NCBI GenBank assembly: GCA_947507155.1
Contig: CANNOC010000001.1
Location: 122,341-186,340, forward strand
DNA length: 64,000 nt
Direction of reading: 5' to 3'
Source of the DNA: an uncultured Collinsella sp.
Lineage (GTDB): Bacteria > Actinomycetota > Coriobacteriia > Coriobacteriales > Coriobacteriaceae
The translations under genes and the position numbers were made by a program. The stretch's first letter is position 1, and the number at the start of each line of letters is the position of its first letter. Positions 43,891-54,463 of this stretch are shown piece after piece. The notes under the pieces were generated by a model. The model was not told where the DNA came from and ran no database searches. It saw only the letters and a program-made list of their open reading frames with translations.

Positions 43891-44991
43891 ATGGCTGCAA
43901 TTTTCAATAGCCCCAGCAAGTACATCCAGGGTCCGGACGAGCTCGCCAAGCTCGGCTCCTATGTCGAGCCGCTCGGCGCTAAGGCCCTCGTCATCGTGAC
44001 GCCTTCGGGCAAGAAGCGCGTCGGTGCCAAGATCGAGGGCGGCTTTGCCGAGGCTAAGGCCGAGCTGCTGTTTGAGGACTTTAACGGCGAGTGCTCCAAG
44101 GGCGAGGTCGATCGCCTGGTTGCGCTCGCTCGCGACAACGGTTGCGACATCATCGTCGGCGTCGGTGGCGGCAAGATCCTCGACACCGCGAAGGCCGTCG
44201 CCTATTACCTGGAGTCCCCGGTTATCATTTGCCCCACCATTGCCTCGACCGATGCACCGTGCTCGGCACTTTCGGTGCTCTACACCGACGACGGCCAGTT
44301 CGATAAATATCTCTTCCTTAAGGCAAACCCCAACATTGTCCTGATGGATACGACGGTTATCGCGGCGAGCCCAGTGCGCCTGACGGTTTCCGGTATGGGC
44401 GATGCGCTCGCAACCTACTTTGAGGCCCAGGCGACGCATGATGCCGACGGTGGCACTTGCGCCGGCGGCAAGGGCGGAATGGCCGGCCTGGCGCTCGCCA
44501 AGCTCTGCTACGAGACGCTTATGGCCGATGGCGTCAAGGCCAAGGTCGCACTGGAGAAGGGTGCGCTGACGCCTGCTGTCGAGCATATCATCGAGGCCAA
44601 TACGCTGCTTTCGGGCATTGGCTTTGAGAGCTCGGGCCTTGCTGCTGCTCATGCCATCCACAATGGCCTGACGATGCTGCCCGAGTGCCACGGCATGTAT
44701 CACGGCGAGAAGGTCGCCTTTGGCACCATCGTCCAGCTGGTACTCGAGGATGCCCCGACTGAGAAGCTCGAGGAAGTCTTGGGCTTCTGCATTGAGCTGG
44801 GCCTGCCGGTCACGATGAAGGAACTTGGCGTTGCTGAGCTTACGCGCGAGCAGGCCATGATTGTTGCCGAGGCCGCGTGCGCGCCCGATGACACCATGTG
44901 CAACATGCCGTTTGAGGTGACGCCTGAGATGGTCGCCAACGCCATCCTGGGTGCCGACGCACTGGGTCACTACTACCTTATGGATGAGTAA
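43891..44991 (+). CDS. gldA: glycerol dehydrogenase
   Basis: A 366-residue NAD-dependent dehydrogenase oxidising glycerol to dihydroxyacetone, or reducing related ketones. IVGVGGGKILDTAKAVA (about 91-107) is the nucleotide loop. Zinc ligands: Asp in MGDALATYFEA (about 172), His in AAAHAIHNGL (about 252) and His in CHGMYHGEKVAFG (about 270). Length fits. The upstream terminator implies either read-through expression or a promoter within the adh coding end. Downstream lies a truncated paralogue. Confidence 0.93.
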   Translation: MAAIFNSPSKYIQGPDELAKLGSYVEPLGAKALVIVTPSGKKRVGAKIEGGFAEAKAELLFEDFNGECSKGEVDRLVALARDNGCDIIVGVGGGKILDTAKAVAYYLESPVIICPTIASTDAPCSALSVLYTDDGQFDKYLFLKANPNIVLMDTTVIAASPVRLTVSGMGDALATYFEAQATHDADGGTCAGGKGGMAGLALAKLCYETLMADGVKAKVALEKGALTPAVEHIIEANTLLSGIGFESSGLAAAHAIHNGLTMLPECHGMYHGEKVAFGTIVQLVLEDAPTEKLEEVLGFCIELGLPVTMKELGVAELTREQAMIVAEAACAPDDTMCNMPFEVTPEMVANAILGADALGHYYLMDE

Positions 44992-45005
44992 ACTAAGGTA
45001 AGGAA

Positions 45006-45039
45006 GGGGCAAAGCCGACAGATGGCTTTGCCCCTTTTT
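45006..45039 (+). terminator. gldA terminator
   Basis: GGGGCAAAGCC / GGCTTTGCCCC with a seven-base loop, followed by TTTTT. Confidence 0.92.
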
Positions 45040-45043
45040 GCTA

Positions 45044-45074
45044 TGGTGCAAAGGGGTCAGGTTACGTTGCACCA
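45044..45074. repeat. small palindrome, TGGTGCAA type
   Basis: Arms TGGTGCAA / TTGCACCA around AGGGGTCAGGTTACG. It shares the AAAGGGG(T/A)CAGG head with the other dispersed palindromes. It lies between gldA and its truncated paralogue. Confidence 0.6.
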
Positions 45075-45104
45075 ATTGTTGTTGATGAAAGGGCGGATTC
45101 TCGT

Positions 45105-45611
45105 ATGGCGCTTCCCATGGTTTATGGCGGTCCCGGACGATATGTTCAGGGGCCAGGTGAGCTCTCGCGTCAGGGCAGGTATTTGTCATGGTTGGGCTGC
45201 GCTGCCTATGTCTTGTTTGACCAGGGCACCGAGGATCGGCTGTGCAAGCAGATCGTCGATGGATTTCTGGACGAAGACCTAAGTGAGCCGTTCTTTAAGA
45301 TTTATGACGGTCCGTGTACGGAAGACGCCGTTGTCGAAATGGCTAAGGAAGCCCAGGCCGAGTATTGCGACATGGTGGTGGGTATTGGCGGCGGCAAGAT
45401 GCTCGATATCGCCAAGGCCGTTGCGTTTTATGCCGAGTTGCCGTTGTGCGTATGCCCCACGGCGGCTTCGATGGACGGTCCGTGCAGCGAGATTTCCGAT
45501 GCCGATCTGCAGGGTGTTGCAAATGCGGTCTTTAGAAACGAGCGCAATATGGCCAACGAGCAGGCCAAGGTGACCAAACAAAAACTCGTGCAGCTCATGT
45601 GCGAGGCATAG
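45105..45611 (+). pseudogene. internally deleted glycerol dehydrogenase paralogue
   Basis: A 168-residue frame. Residues 1-128 align with the N-terminal nucleotide-binding domain of GldA (VVGIGGGKMLDIAKAVAF, then CPTAASMDGPCSEIS). After that the sequence jumps to a 35-residue charged tail (ADLQGVANAVFRNERNMANE) and stops. The helical domain with the three metal ligands is absent, so it should be inactive as a dehydrogenase. Most likely a decayed gene with an internal deletion of about 200 codons; a surviving regulatory or NAD-binding peptide is possible. Confidence 0.75.
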
Positions 45612-45762
45612 TTTGGCGCTTGATTGATCTTGTGCAATCGAGGCGGCGATAGGCCATGGGCTATTTGCCGCAAAGATGCTCCGCGTGTAATTTGCCCGAG
45701 GCGTGGGCCGATAGCGTATCATTATCTCTTGCTTGTTTGCACTGCTCAGGGAGGGGCCGCGC

Positions 45763-47016
45763 ATGGCGCAGGAACACGATCTGTTTGATGACATTATCGA
45801 GATCAGCAAGGGTTTCGACTTTCTTAAAAACCCGCTTGGCGGTGTGACCGATGCACTCGATCCGTCGGCGCCGCAGTGGAATCCTGCCGACTACAAGGAG
45901 CGCCCGCGCGGCAACACCATCCCGTGTCTGACCTGCAAAAACGAAAAGAGCGGCTGCACCGCGTGCATGGACGTGTGCCCGGTCAACGCTATCGAGGTCG
46001 AGGAAGACGCCATCGAGATCCTCGACTCCTGTCGCAAGTGCGGTCTGTGCGCCGCTGTCTGTCCGACCGAGGCGATCATCTCGCCGCGCCTGGCGCCCAA
46101 AAACCTGTATGACGATATCGTCTCTGCTGCTACGAGCCACGAGACCGCCTACGTCACCTGCACGCGCGCCCTCAAGCGCATGCCGCGCGAAAATGAGGTC
46201 GTCGTTGCCTGCGTGGGCGATATTACGGCAGAGACTTGGTTTTCGGTACTGGCCGACTATCCCAACGTGAGTGTGTACCTGCCGTTGGGCGTGTGCGATA
46301 AATGCCGCAACACCGGCGGTGAGGACATTCTGGGCGAGGCGATTGCGAAGGCCGAGGAGTGGTCTGGCACGGGTATGGGCCTGGAGGTCGACCCCAAGAG
46401 CCTCAAGTGCCATAAGCTTCGCGAGTACGAGCGCAAGGAGTACATGGAAAAAATTGCCCGCACCACGGGCCTGACGGTGACCAAGCTCAATCCGGCGACG
46501 GCGGCGCTGGCTTCGGTGACGCAAAAGCTCAAGGCCCATCGCCATCAGATTACCCAGCTGGAGCGTACGCTCAACACCATGTGCGGCACCACGACGACCA
46601 AGCGTCGCCGTTCGCTCACCCATGGGCGGCAGCTGGTGCTCTCGACACTGCAGAACCATCCCGAGCTTGCCCAGAATATGCAGGTGAGCACGCCGGAGTG
46701 CGATTTTGACAAGTGCACGTCGTGCGGCGAGTGCGTCAACGTGTGCCCCACGTTCGCCTGTGATCTGGTTGGAAGCGGCCGCTTTGCGTTGGAGTCCACG
46801 TATTGTTTAGGCTGCGGCGCCTGTGTCAAGGTTTGTCCCGAGCATGCGCTCAAGCTTGTTGAGCACGACGCGTCCAATCTGGTCGTCGTCGATCCCGAAG
46901 CCGAGGAAAAGGCCGCCCAGAAGGCGAAGGCTCACGAAGAAGCTGAGAAGGTCAAGGCCGAGGCAAAGGCCAAGCTGGACAAGATGCTCGACCAGGTGGA
47001 GAAGCTCGCGGACTAG
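45763..47016 (+). CDS. polyferredoxin-like protein with four 4Fe-4S motifs
   Basis: A 417-residue cytoplasmic protein. The N-terminal cluster region has CLTC...CTACMDVCP and CRKCGLCAAVCP (about 55-105). A middle domain of about 200 residues of unknown fold follows, with CDKC and two further Cys. A second pair, CDFDKCTSCGECVNVCP and CLGCGACVKVCP, lies at about 312-360. The C-terminal 55 residues are Ala/Glu/Lys-rich and likely coiled coil. ATG 45763 follows GGGAGGGG. It is probably an electron carrier or a subunit of a redox complex; no partner gene is adjacent. Confidence 0.8.
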   Translation: MAQEHDLFDDIIEISKGFDFLKNPLGGVTDALDPSAPQWNPADYKERPRGNTIPCLTCKNEKSGCTACMDVCPVNAIEVEEDAIEILDSCRKCGLCAAVCPTEAIISPRLAPKNLYDDIVSAATSHETAYVTCTRALKRMPRENEVVVACVGDITAETWFSVLADYPNVSVYLPLGVCDKCRNTGGEDILGEAIAKAEEWSGTGMGLEVDPKSLKCHKLREYERKEYMEKIARTTGLTVTKLNPATAALASVTQKLKAHRHQITQLERTLNTMCGTTTTKRRRSLTHGRQLVLSTLQNHPELAQNMQVSTPECDFDKCTSCGECVNVCPTFACDLVGSGRFALESTYCLGCGACVKVCPEHALKLVEHDASNLVVVDPEAEEKAAQKAKAHEEAEKVKAEAKAKLDKMLDQVEKLAD

Positions 47017-47035
47017 TTAAAGGAGCGTAAATGAT

Positions 47036-47066
47036 GGCCGGTGGGACAGGTACTGCCCCGCCGGCC
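47036..47066. repeat. small palindrome with GGGACAGG head
   Basis: GGCCGGTGGG / CCCCGCCGGCC enclose ACAGGTACTG, and AAAAAA follows on the plus strand. It lies 20 bases after the polyferredoxin stop; possibly also an end signal. Confidence 0.6.
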
Positions 47067-47071
47067 AAAAA

Positions 47072-47138
47072 AGTTGCGGTGGAATAGTTCCTGTCTTGCC
47101 CTTAAGCTGGCCATTCTAGGAACTATTCCACCGCAACT
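47072..47138. repeat. perfect 21-bp inverted repeat
   Basis: Arms of 21 bases (47072-47092 and 47118-47138) beginning AGTTGCGGTGGAATAGTTCC match perfectly around a 25-base loop. It lies ten bases beyond the stop codon of the convergent GntR gene. There is no T run. It is a repeat or a folded 3' structure. Confidence 0.75.
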
Positions 47139-47147
47139 AATAGATGG

Positions 47148-47903
47148 TTAGTTCATACTGCTTTGGTGGCCGGTTCGACCGGTACCGTTGCGCGTCACGG
47201 TTTCATGGAGCAAAAAGAACCCGGGAACCTGTTTGGTCTCGGTGTATTCCATAAGGATGCCGTCGGCGTTGTAGGTCTGTCCGCGTACAACGGCGAGTGC
47301 GTTAAAGTCGTCGAGATCGAGCACGCGTGCATCCTCGGGCGTGGGATGTTCAATCGTTACATCGCGTTTGCCCGTGGCAATCTTAATGCCAAGGCCTTCT
47401 TCGAGGTAACGATAGATCGAGTCGTTGACAATCTCGGGTGTCAGCCCCGGTACCTGTGAGCTTAGGTAATAGGAGTCGTCGGAGCACACGGCCCGTCCGT
47501 CTGCATAGCGGATGCGTTTGGCACGCGTGAGCTCACAGCCTTCGGGAAACCCGGTAATCTTGGAGAGCGCCTTGTTACAGACGAGGAGCTCAAAGACAGT
47601 GGTAACCGTTTTGAGCTCAAAGCCTCGGCTGGCTGCGATTTCCTTAAAGGTTTCGAGTCCGCCGCCGCCACGACTCGTCTCGTCACTGATGTTGCGAATG
47701 ACGCGCATGCCTTTGCCTTGCTGGGGGAGCACGTAACCATCTGCCGCAAGCATCGAGATGGCGCGACGGACCGTCATACGCGAACAGTCAAACAGCTGCG
47801 TGAGCTCAGTCTCCGAAGGCAGATAACTCTGATAGGCGTATGTGCCGTCGTCAATCGACTGCTTCACGTTGTCATAAATAGTTTGGAAGATGGCTCGCGC
47901 CAT
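47148..47903 (-). CDS. GntR family regulator with UTRA domain
   Basis: A 251-residue HutC/TreR-type regulator. Residues 8-70 form the winged helix (LPSETELTQLFDCSRMTVRRA), residues 90-235 the UTRA effector domain typical of sugar-phosphate sensing. It lies next to an alpha-glucoside PTS and a GH4 glycosidase, so glucose-6-phosphate-type phospho-sugars are likely effectors. Operator candidates in the 49041-49206 region (TGTCTAGACA-like) support control of the divergent operon. It is transcribed in the same direction as the Zn-dehydrogenase gene, downstream of it. Confidence 0.88.
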   Translation of the reverse strand: MARAIFQTIYDNVKQSIDDGTYAYQSYLPSETELTQLFDCSRMTVRRAISMLAADGYVLPQQGKGMRVIRNISDETSRGGGGLETFKEIAASRGFELKTVTTVFELLVCNKALSKITGFPEGCELTRAKRIRYADGRAVCSDDSYYLSSQVPGLTPEIVNDSIYRYLEEGLGIKIATGKRDVTIEHPTPEDARVLDLDDFNALAVVRGQTYNADGILMEYTETKQVPGFFLLHETVTRNGTGRTGHQSSMN

Positions 47904-47968
47904 GACGGTCTCCTAGAGCTGAGTGCGCGAGCGGTGGATGAGGACCGCTCGCGCAGGTGTCGATCGAT

Positions 47969-48994
47969 TTACTTGCTGGGGTCGATTATATATTTACCCA
48001 TGGCACGCAGAGCTGGGTCTGACAGGATGGCGCCGAGCTCGTCGAGGGAAGCCACCTTGGCGACCATCGAGGATACGTCGAGCCTGCCAGAGTCGATGAG
48101 CTCGAGCGCGCGACGCTGCGTATAAGGGTTGATGTAGGACGAGGTAAGCACAAGCTCCTTCTGGAAGACCTCGAAGGGCTTGACGGTGATTGTCTCATCG
48201 GGCTTGGTGAGGCCGAACATCATGACCGTAGCCTTGTGGCCGGCGATCTGGATGGCCTGCTCGATGGTGACGGGCTTGCCAACACACTCGATAACGACAT
48301 CGACGTTGCCGACGCCCTCCTGCTTCAGGCGGGCCGGGACGTCCTCGTGGATGGAATCAATTGCCAGGTCGGCGCCGAGTTTGAGCGCAACCTCGCGCTT
48401 GCCTTCGACGGGCTCGAGCAAGACAACCTTGGTGGCGCCGGCGTTTTTAGCAAGCTGCATCATGAGCAGACCGATCATGCCACCGCCGATAACGACAACT
48501 GTGCTGCCGGGCTTGATGTTGCACATATCGATGCCGTGCAGGCAGCAGGCGACGGGCTCGGTCATGGCGCCCTGCTCGAAGCTGGTGTGATCGCCCAACT
48601 TGTAGACTTGCTGCATATCGACGGAGCAGTACTCGGCAAAGCCGCCGTTAACGGTGGTGCCGTAACCGGTCATATGCTCGCAGTAGTGGTTGATTCCGTC
48701 GCGGCAGGGTTCGCAGCAGCCGCAGGGATGGTTTGGGTCGATGCACACGCGATCGCCCGGTTTAAAGCCAGCGACGTCGCTGCCCACGGCCTCGACAACG
48801 CCCGCAAACTCATGACCAAGGATCGTGGGCGGGGTAACGTCGGCTGCACCCTTGTCGCCTTCATAGATATGAACGTCGGTACCGCAGACGCCGCAAGCTT
48901 TGACGTTGATCAGAACGTCGCGCCTGCCCACGGCCGGCTTTGCCGATTCCTCGACTCTGAGGTCGTGCTTTCCATAGAAGACCGCGCTTTTCAT
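47969..48994 (-). CDS. zinc-dependent alcohol/polyol dehydrogenase
   Basis: A 341-residue medium-chain dehydrogenase. Catalytic zinc ligands are in KACGVCGTDVH and LGHEFAG (about 35-65), structural zinc in PNHPCGCCEPCRDG with a fourth Cys downstream (about 88-106), and the nucleotide-binding GGGMIGLLMMQ near 165. It resembles sorbitol, galactitol or threonine dehydrogenases; substrate unknown. It is divergent from the PTS operon and shares the GntR operator region, so it probably takes part in the same sugar or polyol route. Confidence 0.88.
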   Translation of the reverse strand: MKSAVFYGKHDLRVEESAKPAVGRRDVLINVKACGVCGTDVHIYEGDKGAADVTPPTILGHEFAGVVEAVGSDVAGFKPGDRVCIDPNHPCGCCEPCRDGINHYCEHMTGYGTTVNGGFAEYCSVDMQQVYKLGDHTSFEQGAMTEPVACCLHGIDMCNIKPGSTVVVIGGGMIGLLMMQLAKNAGATKVVLLEPVEGKREVALKLGADLAIDSIHEDVPARLKQEGVGNVDVVIECVGKPVTIEQAIQIAGHKATVMMFGLTKPDETITVKPFEVFQKELVLTSSYINPYTQRRALELIDSGRLDVSSMVAKVASLDELGAILSDPALRAMGKYIIDPSK

Positions 48995-49040
48995 GGTGAC
49001 TCCTTAACGTGGCGGTGAATGTTGTAATGAAGTATAGGTA

Positions 49041-49206
49041 TGTCTATAGATATAGACAAGCACATCTAGACAAGTAGAAAAGAAATTTTAAATGCAGCCA
49101 TAAGGTATGTCAGATTTAGCAGGCAAAACACTGGACTCATACCGTTTACGGCCAATAATCAACCGTTTACCGACCGTAGTATTTATGCTAACTTGTCTAG
49201 ATAAGT
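49041..49206. promoter_or_regulatory. operator cluster in the divergent dehydrogenase/PTS control region
   Basis: Three related sites: TGTCTATAGATATAGACA (49041-49058), ATCTAGACAAGTA (49064-49076) and the palindrome ACTTGTCTAGATAAGT (49191-49206). All share TGTCTA-type half-sites. Also seen is a direct repeat ACCGTTTAC (49142 and 49162). The arrangement between the Zn-dehydrogenase and the PTS genes fits binding by the adjacent UTRA-type GntR protein. Confidence 0.65.
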
Positions 49207-49351
49207 GATATGATAAAAATAGAAGCGCAAGAAGTCAGGGAAGCGGGCCCACCCGTCCTATTGCACGAGGTACACGCAAACGGCGCGTCTGCGGTCTCGA
49301 GTGAAGCCAAAACCGCAGTCGCTCCGAATGAAGAGAGGGGGATTCCCCATC

Positions 49352-50944
49352 ATGATGCAAAAGATACAACGTTTCGGCGGTGCAATGTACACGCCTGCAA
49401 TTCTTTTCGCATTTTCCGGAATCGTCGTCGGCCTGGGTACGTTGTTTACCACCGAGGCGATCTTTGGCGAGATGGCCACAGCGGGTCATCTTTGGTTTGA
49501 TTGCTGGAATGTGCTGCTCCAGGGTGGTTGGACGCTCTTTAACCAGATGCCGTTGCTGTTTTGCGTAGCGTTGCCAATCTCGCTCGCGAACAAGCAGAAC
49601 GCTCGCTGCTGCATGGAGGCTTTGGCCATCTACCTTACCTTCAACTACTTTGTAAGCACAATCTTGGGGCAGTGGGGCCCTGTCTTTGGTGTTGACTACT
49701 CTGTCGAGGCGGGCAGTGGTACTGGTCTTGCCACTATCGCAAGCATCAAAACGCTTGATATGGGCATCATGGGCGCGCTCATTATCTCTGGTATCGCCAC
49801 GATGCTGCATAACAAGTTCTTCGACACCGAACTTCCTGAGTGGCTGGGCGTGTTCTCGGGCTCCGTGTTCATCTATATGATCGGTTTCTTCGTTATGGTT
49901 CCGGTCGCTCTTATCGCCTGCCTGGTGTGGCCGCATGTTCAGGCTGCTATCTCCGCCTTCCAGGGATTCATCCTTTCCGCCGGTACGTTCGGCGTTGGCG
50001 TCTTTGCTTTCTTCGAGCGCGTGCTGATTCCTACAGGCCTTCACCACTTTATCTATACGCCGTTCTATTACGACAACGCGGCGGTCAATGGCGGCATCTT
50101 TGCCGCTTGGGCTAACATCCTGCCCCAACTGGCTGCCGATCCGAGCATTGCTCTTAAGGATGCCGCACCCTGGGCTGCCTATACCTGCCCTGGTTGGACT
50201 AAGGTCTTCGGCTCGCTTGGCGTCGCCATTGCGTTTTATATGACCGCCAAACCCGAGCGCAAGCAGCGCGTCAAGGCTCTGCTGATCCCGGTCACCCTTA
50301 CCGCAATGCTTTGCGGTATCACCGAGCCGCTTGACTTCACCTTCCTGTTCATTGCGCCCGGCCTGTTCGTCGTCCACTGCGTGCTCGGAGCGCTCGGCTG
50401 CATGGCTCAAAACCTCCTTGGCGTCGTGGGCATCTTCGACGGCGGCATCATCTCGATGCTCTCGTGGGACTGGCTGCCCCTTTGGGCCGCACACGGTCTG
50501 CAGTACGCCATCTCCATCCTTGTCGGTCTGTGCTTTACCGCTCTTTGGGTCGTGGTCTTCCGTTTCCTGATCGTCAAGTTCGACTTTAAGACCCCCGGTC
50601 GCGAGGATGACGATGTTGAGGTCGAGCTCAAGTCCAAGGCCGACTACAAGCAAAAGCAGGGCGGTGCTGCTGCTGGCAAATCGGTCGCCCAGAGTAAAGA
50701 TGATGAGCGCTTGGTGCTTGCCGAGAACATCCTCGATCTGCTCGGTGGCACGGATAACATCATCGATGTAACTAACTGCGCTACCCGTCTGCGCGTTAAC
50801 GTCAAGGACAAGAGCGTCGTTGCACCCGAGGCTTCTTTCAAGGCGATCGGTACGCATGGCTTGGTGGTCCAAGGTCAGTCAATCCAGGTCATCATCGGCC
50901 TTACCGTCCCGCAGGTTCGCGAGAAGTTCGAGAGTCTTCTGTAA
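49352..50944 (+). CDS. PTS alpha-glucoside permease EIICB
   Basis: A 530-residue permease. Residues 1-420 are the EIIC channel of the glucose/alpha-glucoside superfamily with about ten transmembrane segments (start MMQKIQRFGGAMYTPAILFA, GITEPLDFTFLF loop). The C-terminal EIIB domain carries the phosphorylated Cys in NCATRLRV (about 475). No EIIA is attached, so a separate EIIA such as 22039-22536 could serve it. ATG 49352 is chosen since an AGAGGGGG box precedes it; the frame extends to 49301. The box lies inside a GGGG-ATT-CCCC hairpin. Followed by a GH4 phospho-glycosidase. Confidence 0.9.
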   Translation: MMQKIQRFGGAMYTPAILFAFSGIVVGLGTLFTTEAIFGEMATAGHLWFDCWNVLLQGGWTLFNQMPLLFCVALPISLANKQNARCCMEALAIYLTFNYFVSTILGQWGPVFGVDYSVEAGSGTGLATIASIKTLDMGIMGALIISGIATMLHNKFFDTELPEWLGVFSGSVFIYMIGFFVMVPVALIACLVWPHVQAAISAFQGFILSAGTFGVGVFAFFERVLIPTGLHHFIYTPFYYDNAAVNGGIFAAWANILPQLAADPSIALKDAAPWAAYTCPGWTKVFGSLGVAIAFYMTAKPERKQRVKALLIPVTLTAMLCGITEPLDFTFLFIAPGLFVVHCVLGALGCMAQNLLGVVGIFDGGIISMLSWDWLPLWAAHGLQYAISILVGLCFTALWVVVFRFLIVKFDFKTPGREDDDVEVELKSKADYKQKQGGAAAGKSVAQSKDDERLVLAENILDLLGGTDNIIDVTNCATRLRVNVKDKSVVAPEASFKAIGTHGLVVQGQSIQVIIGLTVPQVREKFESLL

Positions 50945-51071
50945 ACCATCGTCCATCGAAACAATCGGCCTTGCAGAGCCGGTATGCACCGCAAGGCCGA
51001 TTCTAGAGATAAAAACTCCACTTCTAGGTAACAATTCCAAACCGTGCAGGCCGCGTACGGGGATGGATTGA

Positions 51072-52442
<1,371 letters not shown>

Positions 52443-52569
52443 GGACTGCAGTCTCGAACTCTCACTCATCTCTGCTTCATTTGCGCCGCCGTAGCGTCCG
52501 GGTTCGCCCAGATGCTGCGGCGGCGCTATACTTATGCAGTTTGAAGTACCTGTACCAAAAGGAGCTGTC

Positions 52570-53646
52570 GTGTCCCTTTCCATCGGTATCGTGGGCCTGC
52601 CCAACGTGGGCAAGTCGACGCTGTTCACCGCGCTTACCAAAAAGACCGGCCTTGCCGCCAACTACCCGTTTGCCACGATCGACCCCAACGTGGGTATCGT
52701 CGATGTGCCCGATAGCCGCCTGCAAAAGCTCGCCGACATCGTCAACCCCGGCCGCATTGTGCCGGCTACGGTCGAGTTTGTCGACATCGCAGGTCTGGTG
52801 AAGGGCGCTAACGAGGGCGAGGGTCTGGGCAACCAGTTCTTGGCAAACATCCGCGAGACCGATGCCATCTGCGAGGTCGTGCGCTACTTTAAGGACCCCA
52901 ACGTCATGCGTGAGGTGGGCCGCACGGGCGAGTTCGTCGATCCCGCCGGCGATGCCGACACCATCATGACCGAGCTCATCCTGGCCGACATGGGCACGCT
53001 CGAGAAGCAGCTGCCCAAGCTCGAGAAGGAGGCCAAGCGCGACAAGGAGCTCATGCCCAAGTTTGAGGTCGCCAAGCGCCTGCTTGCCTGGCTCAACGAG
53101 GGCAAGCGCGCCGCGTCCATGGAGATGACCGACGAGGAGCGCGCCGCTGCCAAGGGCTTGTTCCTGCTCACCATGAAGCCCATCCTGTATGTGGCCAACG
53201 TAGACGAGGACATGCTCAACGAGGACCTGGCGCCCATCGACGGCGTCAAGCCGCTGCCCATCTGTGCCAAGATTGAGGCCGAGCTTTCCGAGCTCGATTC
53301 CGAGGACGCCGCCGACTACCTGGAGAGTCTGGGCCTGGAGCAGCCCGGCCTGGACGTGCTCGCGCAGGCAGCCTACAAGCTGCTCGGCCTGCAGTCGTTC
53401 TTTACGGCCGGCGAGATGGAGGTCAAGGCCTGGACGGTGCGTCAGGGCGCGACCGCCCCGCAGGCCGCCGGTGTCATCCACACCGACTTTGAGCGCGGCT
53501 TTATTAAGGCCGAGGTCATTGGCTACGACGACTACATCGAGCTCGGCGGCGAGCAGGGCGCCAAGGCCGCCGGCAAGCTGCGTATTGAGGGCAAGGACTA
53601 TGTCATGGCCGATGGCGACGTCGTGCACTTCCGCTTTAACGTGTAA
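52570..53646 (+). CDS. ychF: redox-regulated ATPase YchF
   Basis: A 358-residue Obg-family ATPase. It has G1 GLPNVGKST (about 8), G3 DIAGLVKGA, a C-terminal TGS domain ([20 protein letters not shown], then FIKAEVI), and the family's Leu/Met in place of a GTPase Asn-Lys motif. It starts at GTG 52570 with AAGGAG just upstream; the frame runs on to an ATG at 52534 without a ribosome site. It is separated from the GH4 gene by about 130 bases. Confidence 0.95.
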   Translation: MSLSIGIVGLPNVGKSTLFTALTKKTGLAANYPFATIDPNVGIVDVPDSRLQKLADIVNPGRIVPATVEFVDIAGLVKGANEGEGLGNQFLANIRETDAICEVVRYFKDPNVMREVGRTGEFVDPAGDADTIMTELILADMGTLEKQLPKLEKEAKRDKELMPKFEVAKRLLAWLNEGKRAASMEMTDEERAAAKGLFLLTMKPILYVANVDEDMLNEDLAPIDGVKPLPICAKIEAELSELDSEDAADYLESLGLEQPGLDVLAQAAYKLLGLQSFFTAGEMEVKAWTVRQGATAPQAAGVIHTDFERGFIKAEVIGYDDYIELGGEQGAKAAGKLRIEGKDYVMADGDVVHFRFNV

Positions 53647-53657
53647 GGACGACGCAT

Positions 53658-54041
53658 ATGTTTAAATATGGCAAAAAAGCTGGCTACATGGGTATTGCGC
53701 TGCTCGTACTTGCGGTGATTCCGCTGGTGGTCGCAGCGTGTGTTATCCCCAACATTGGTCCCGAGGTGGCAACGAAGTTTAATGCCGCCGGCGAGGCGAC
53801 GCGCTGGGGCAAGAGTTACGAGCTGCTGGCGTTGCCGGTGCTCAATCTGCTGCTGAGCGTGGCGACGTACTTTACGGCGGGACGCCAGGCTAAAAACAAT
53901 GATGACTCCGCCGCCATGGCGCGCATCGTGTGCGAGCGCTACCTGCGAAACGGCTGCATCACGGGTGTGTTTCTCAACGTAATCAACGTCTACTTTATGT
54001 ATTCGGCGATTACCGGTATGGGCTTTGGCCTGGGCTTTTAG
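53658..54041 (+). CDS. DUF1648 membrane protein
   Basis: A 127-residue membrane protein with three transmembrane segments (residues 10-30, 55-75, 95-115) and the motif LP-like IPNIGPEVATKFNAAGEATRWG at about 30-50, typical of DUF1648/SdpI-type proteins. SdpI-like proteins act in immunity to peptide toxins or as sensor-transporters; the function here is unknown. It starts 11 bases after ychF, so it may share its transcript. Confidence 0.75.
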   Translation: MFKYGKKAGYMGIALLVLAVIPLVVAACVIPNIGPEVATKFNAAGEATRWGKSYELLALPVLNLLLSVATYFTAGRQAKNNDDSAAMARIVCERYLRNGCITGVFLNVINVYFMYSAITGMGFGLGF

Positions 54042-54050
54042 CTTGCGCCT

Positions 54051-54440
54051 TTAGGCAACGAGCCTGCAAGCATATTCGATGGCTGCTGCGAGGCCGCCGC
54101 TCGATCGTGGTTGAAAGACTACATCGGCGGCGGCCTCGTTTTCGTATCCGGCGCCGCGGAGGGCGAGCGCGACGCCGGCTTCCAAAAGGAGCGACAGGCC
54201 GCGTTGGCTGGTTACGATTACGGCAGCCTGATTGAGCGAGCAGCTGTGCGCTTGGCATTGGATGGCAAGTTCACCTTGCGCCGGACAAGGGACCAGAACG
54301 GCGTCGACGCGACTTGATAGCAATGCAAATGCTGTGCGCTCATCGGGCGAAAGACATTCTGCTTCAACGACGACGAGCTTGGGCGGTGCGCTGTTTGTGC
54401 GAAGCGTGGCTCGGTACGTGCGGACCGAAGAACCCGACAT
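54051..54440 (-). CDS. hypothetical protein
   Basis: A 129-residue protein. A CAGGAG box precedes ATG 54440. No family is recognised. It carries Cys-rich stretches (VLVPCPAQGELAIQCQAHSC) and an Ala/Leu-rich end, without membrane segments. It is convergent with the DUF1648 gene and divergent from the XRE regulator. Its start region overlaps the palindrome 54464-54487, so it is likely regulated by the XRE protein. Low certainty that it is a true gene. Confidence 0.5.
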   Translation of the reverse strand: MSGSSVRTYRATLRTNSAPPKLVVVEAECLSPDERTAFALLSSRVDAVLVPCPAQGELAIQCQAHSCSLNQAAVIVTSQRGLSLLLEAGVALALRGAGYENEAAADVVFQPRSSGGLAAAIEYACRLVA

Positions 54441-54463
54441 AGAAAACTCCTGTGTATTCGGCA

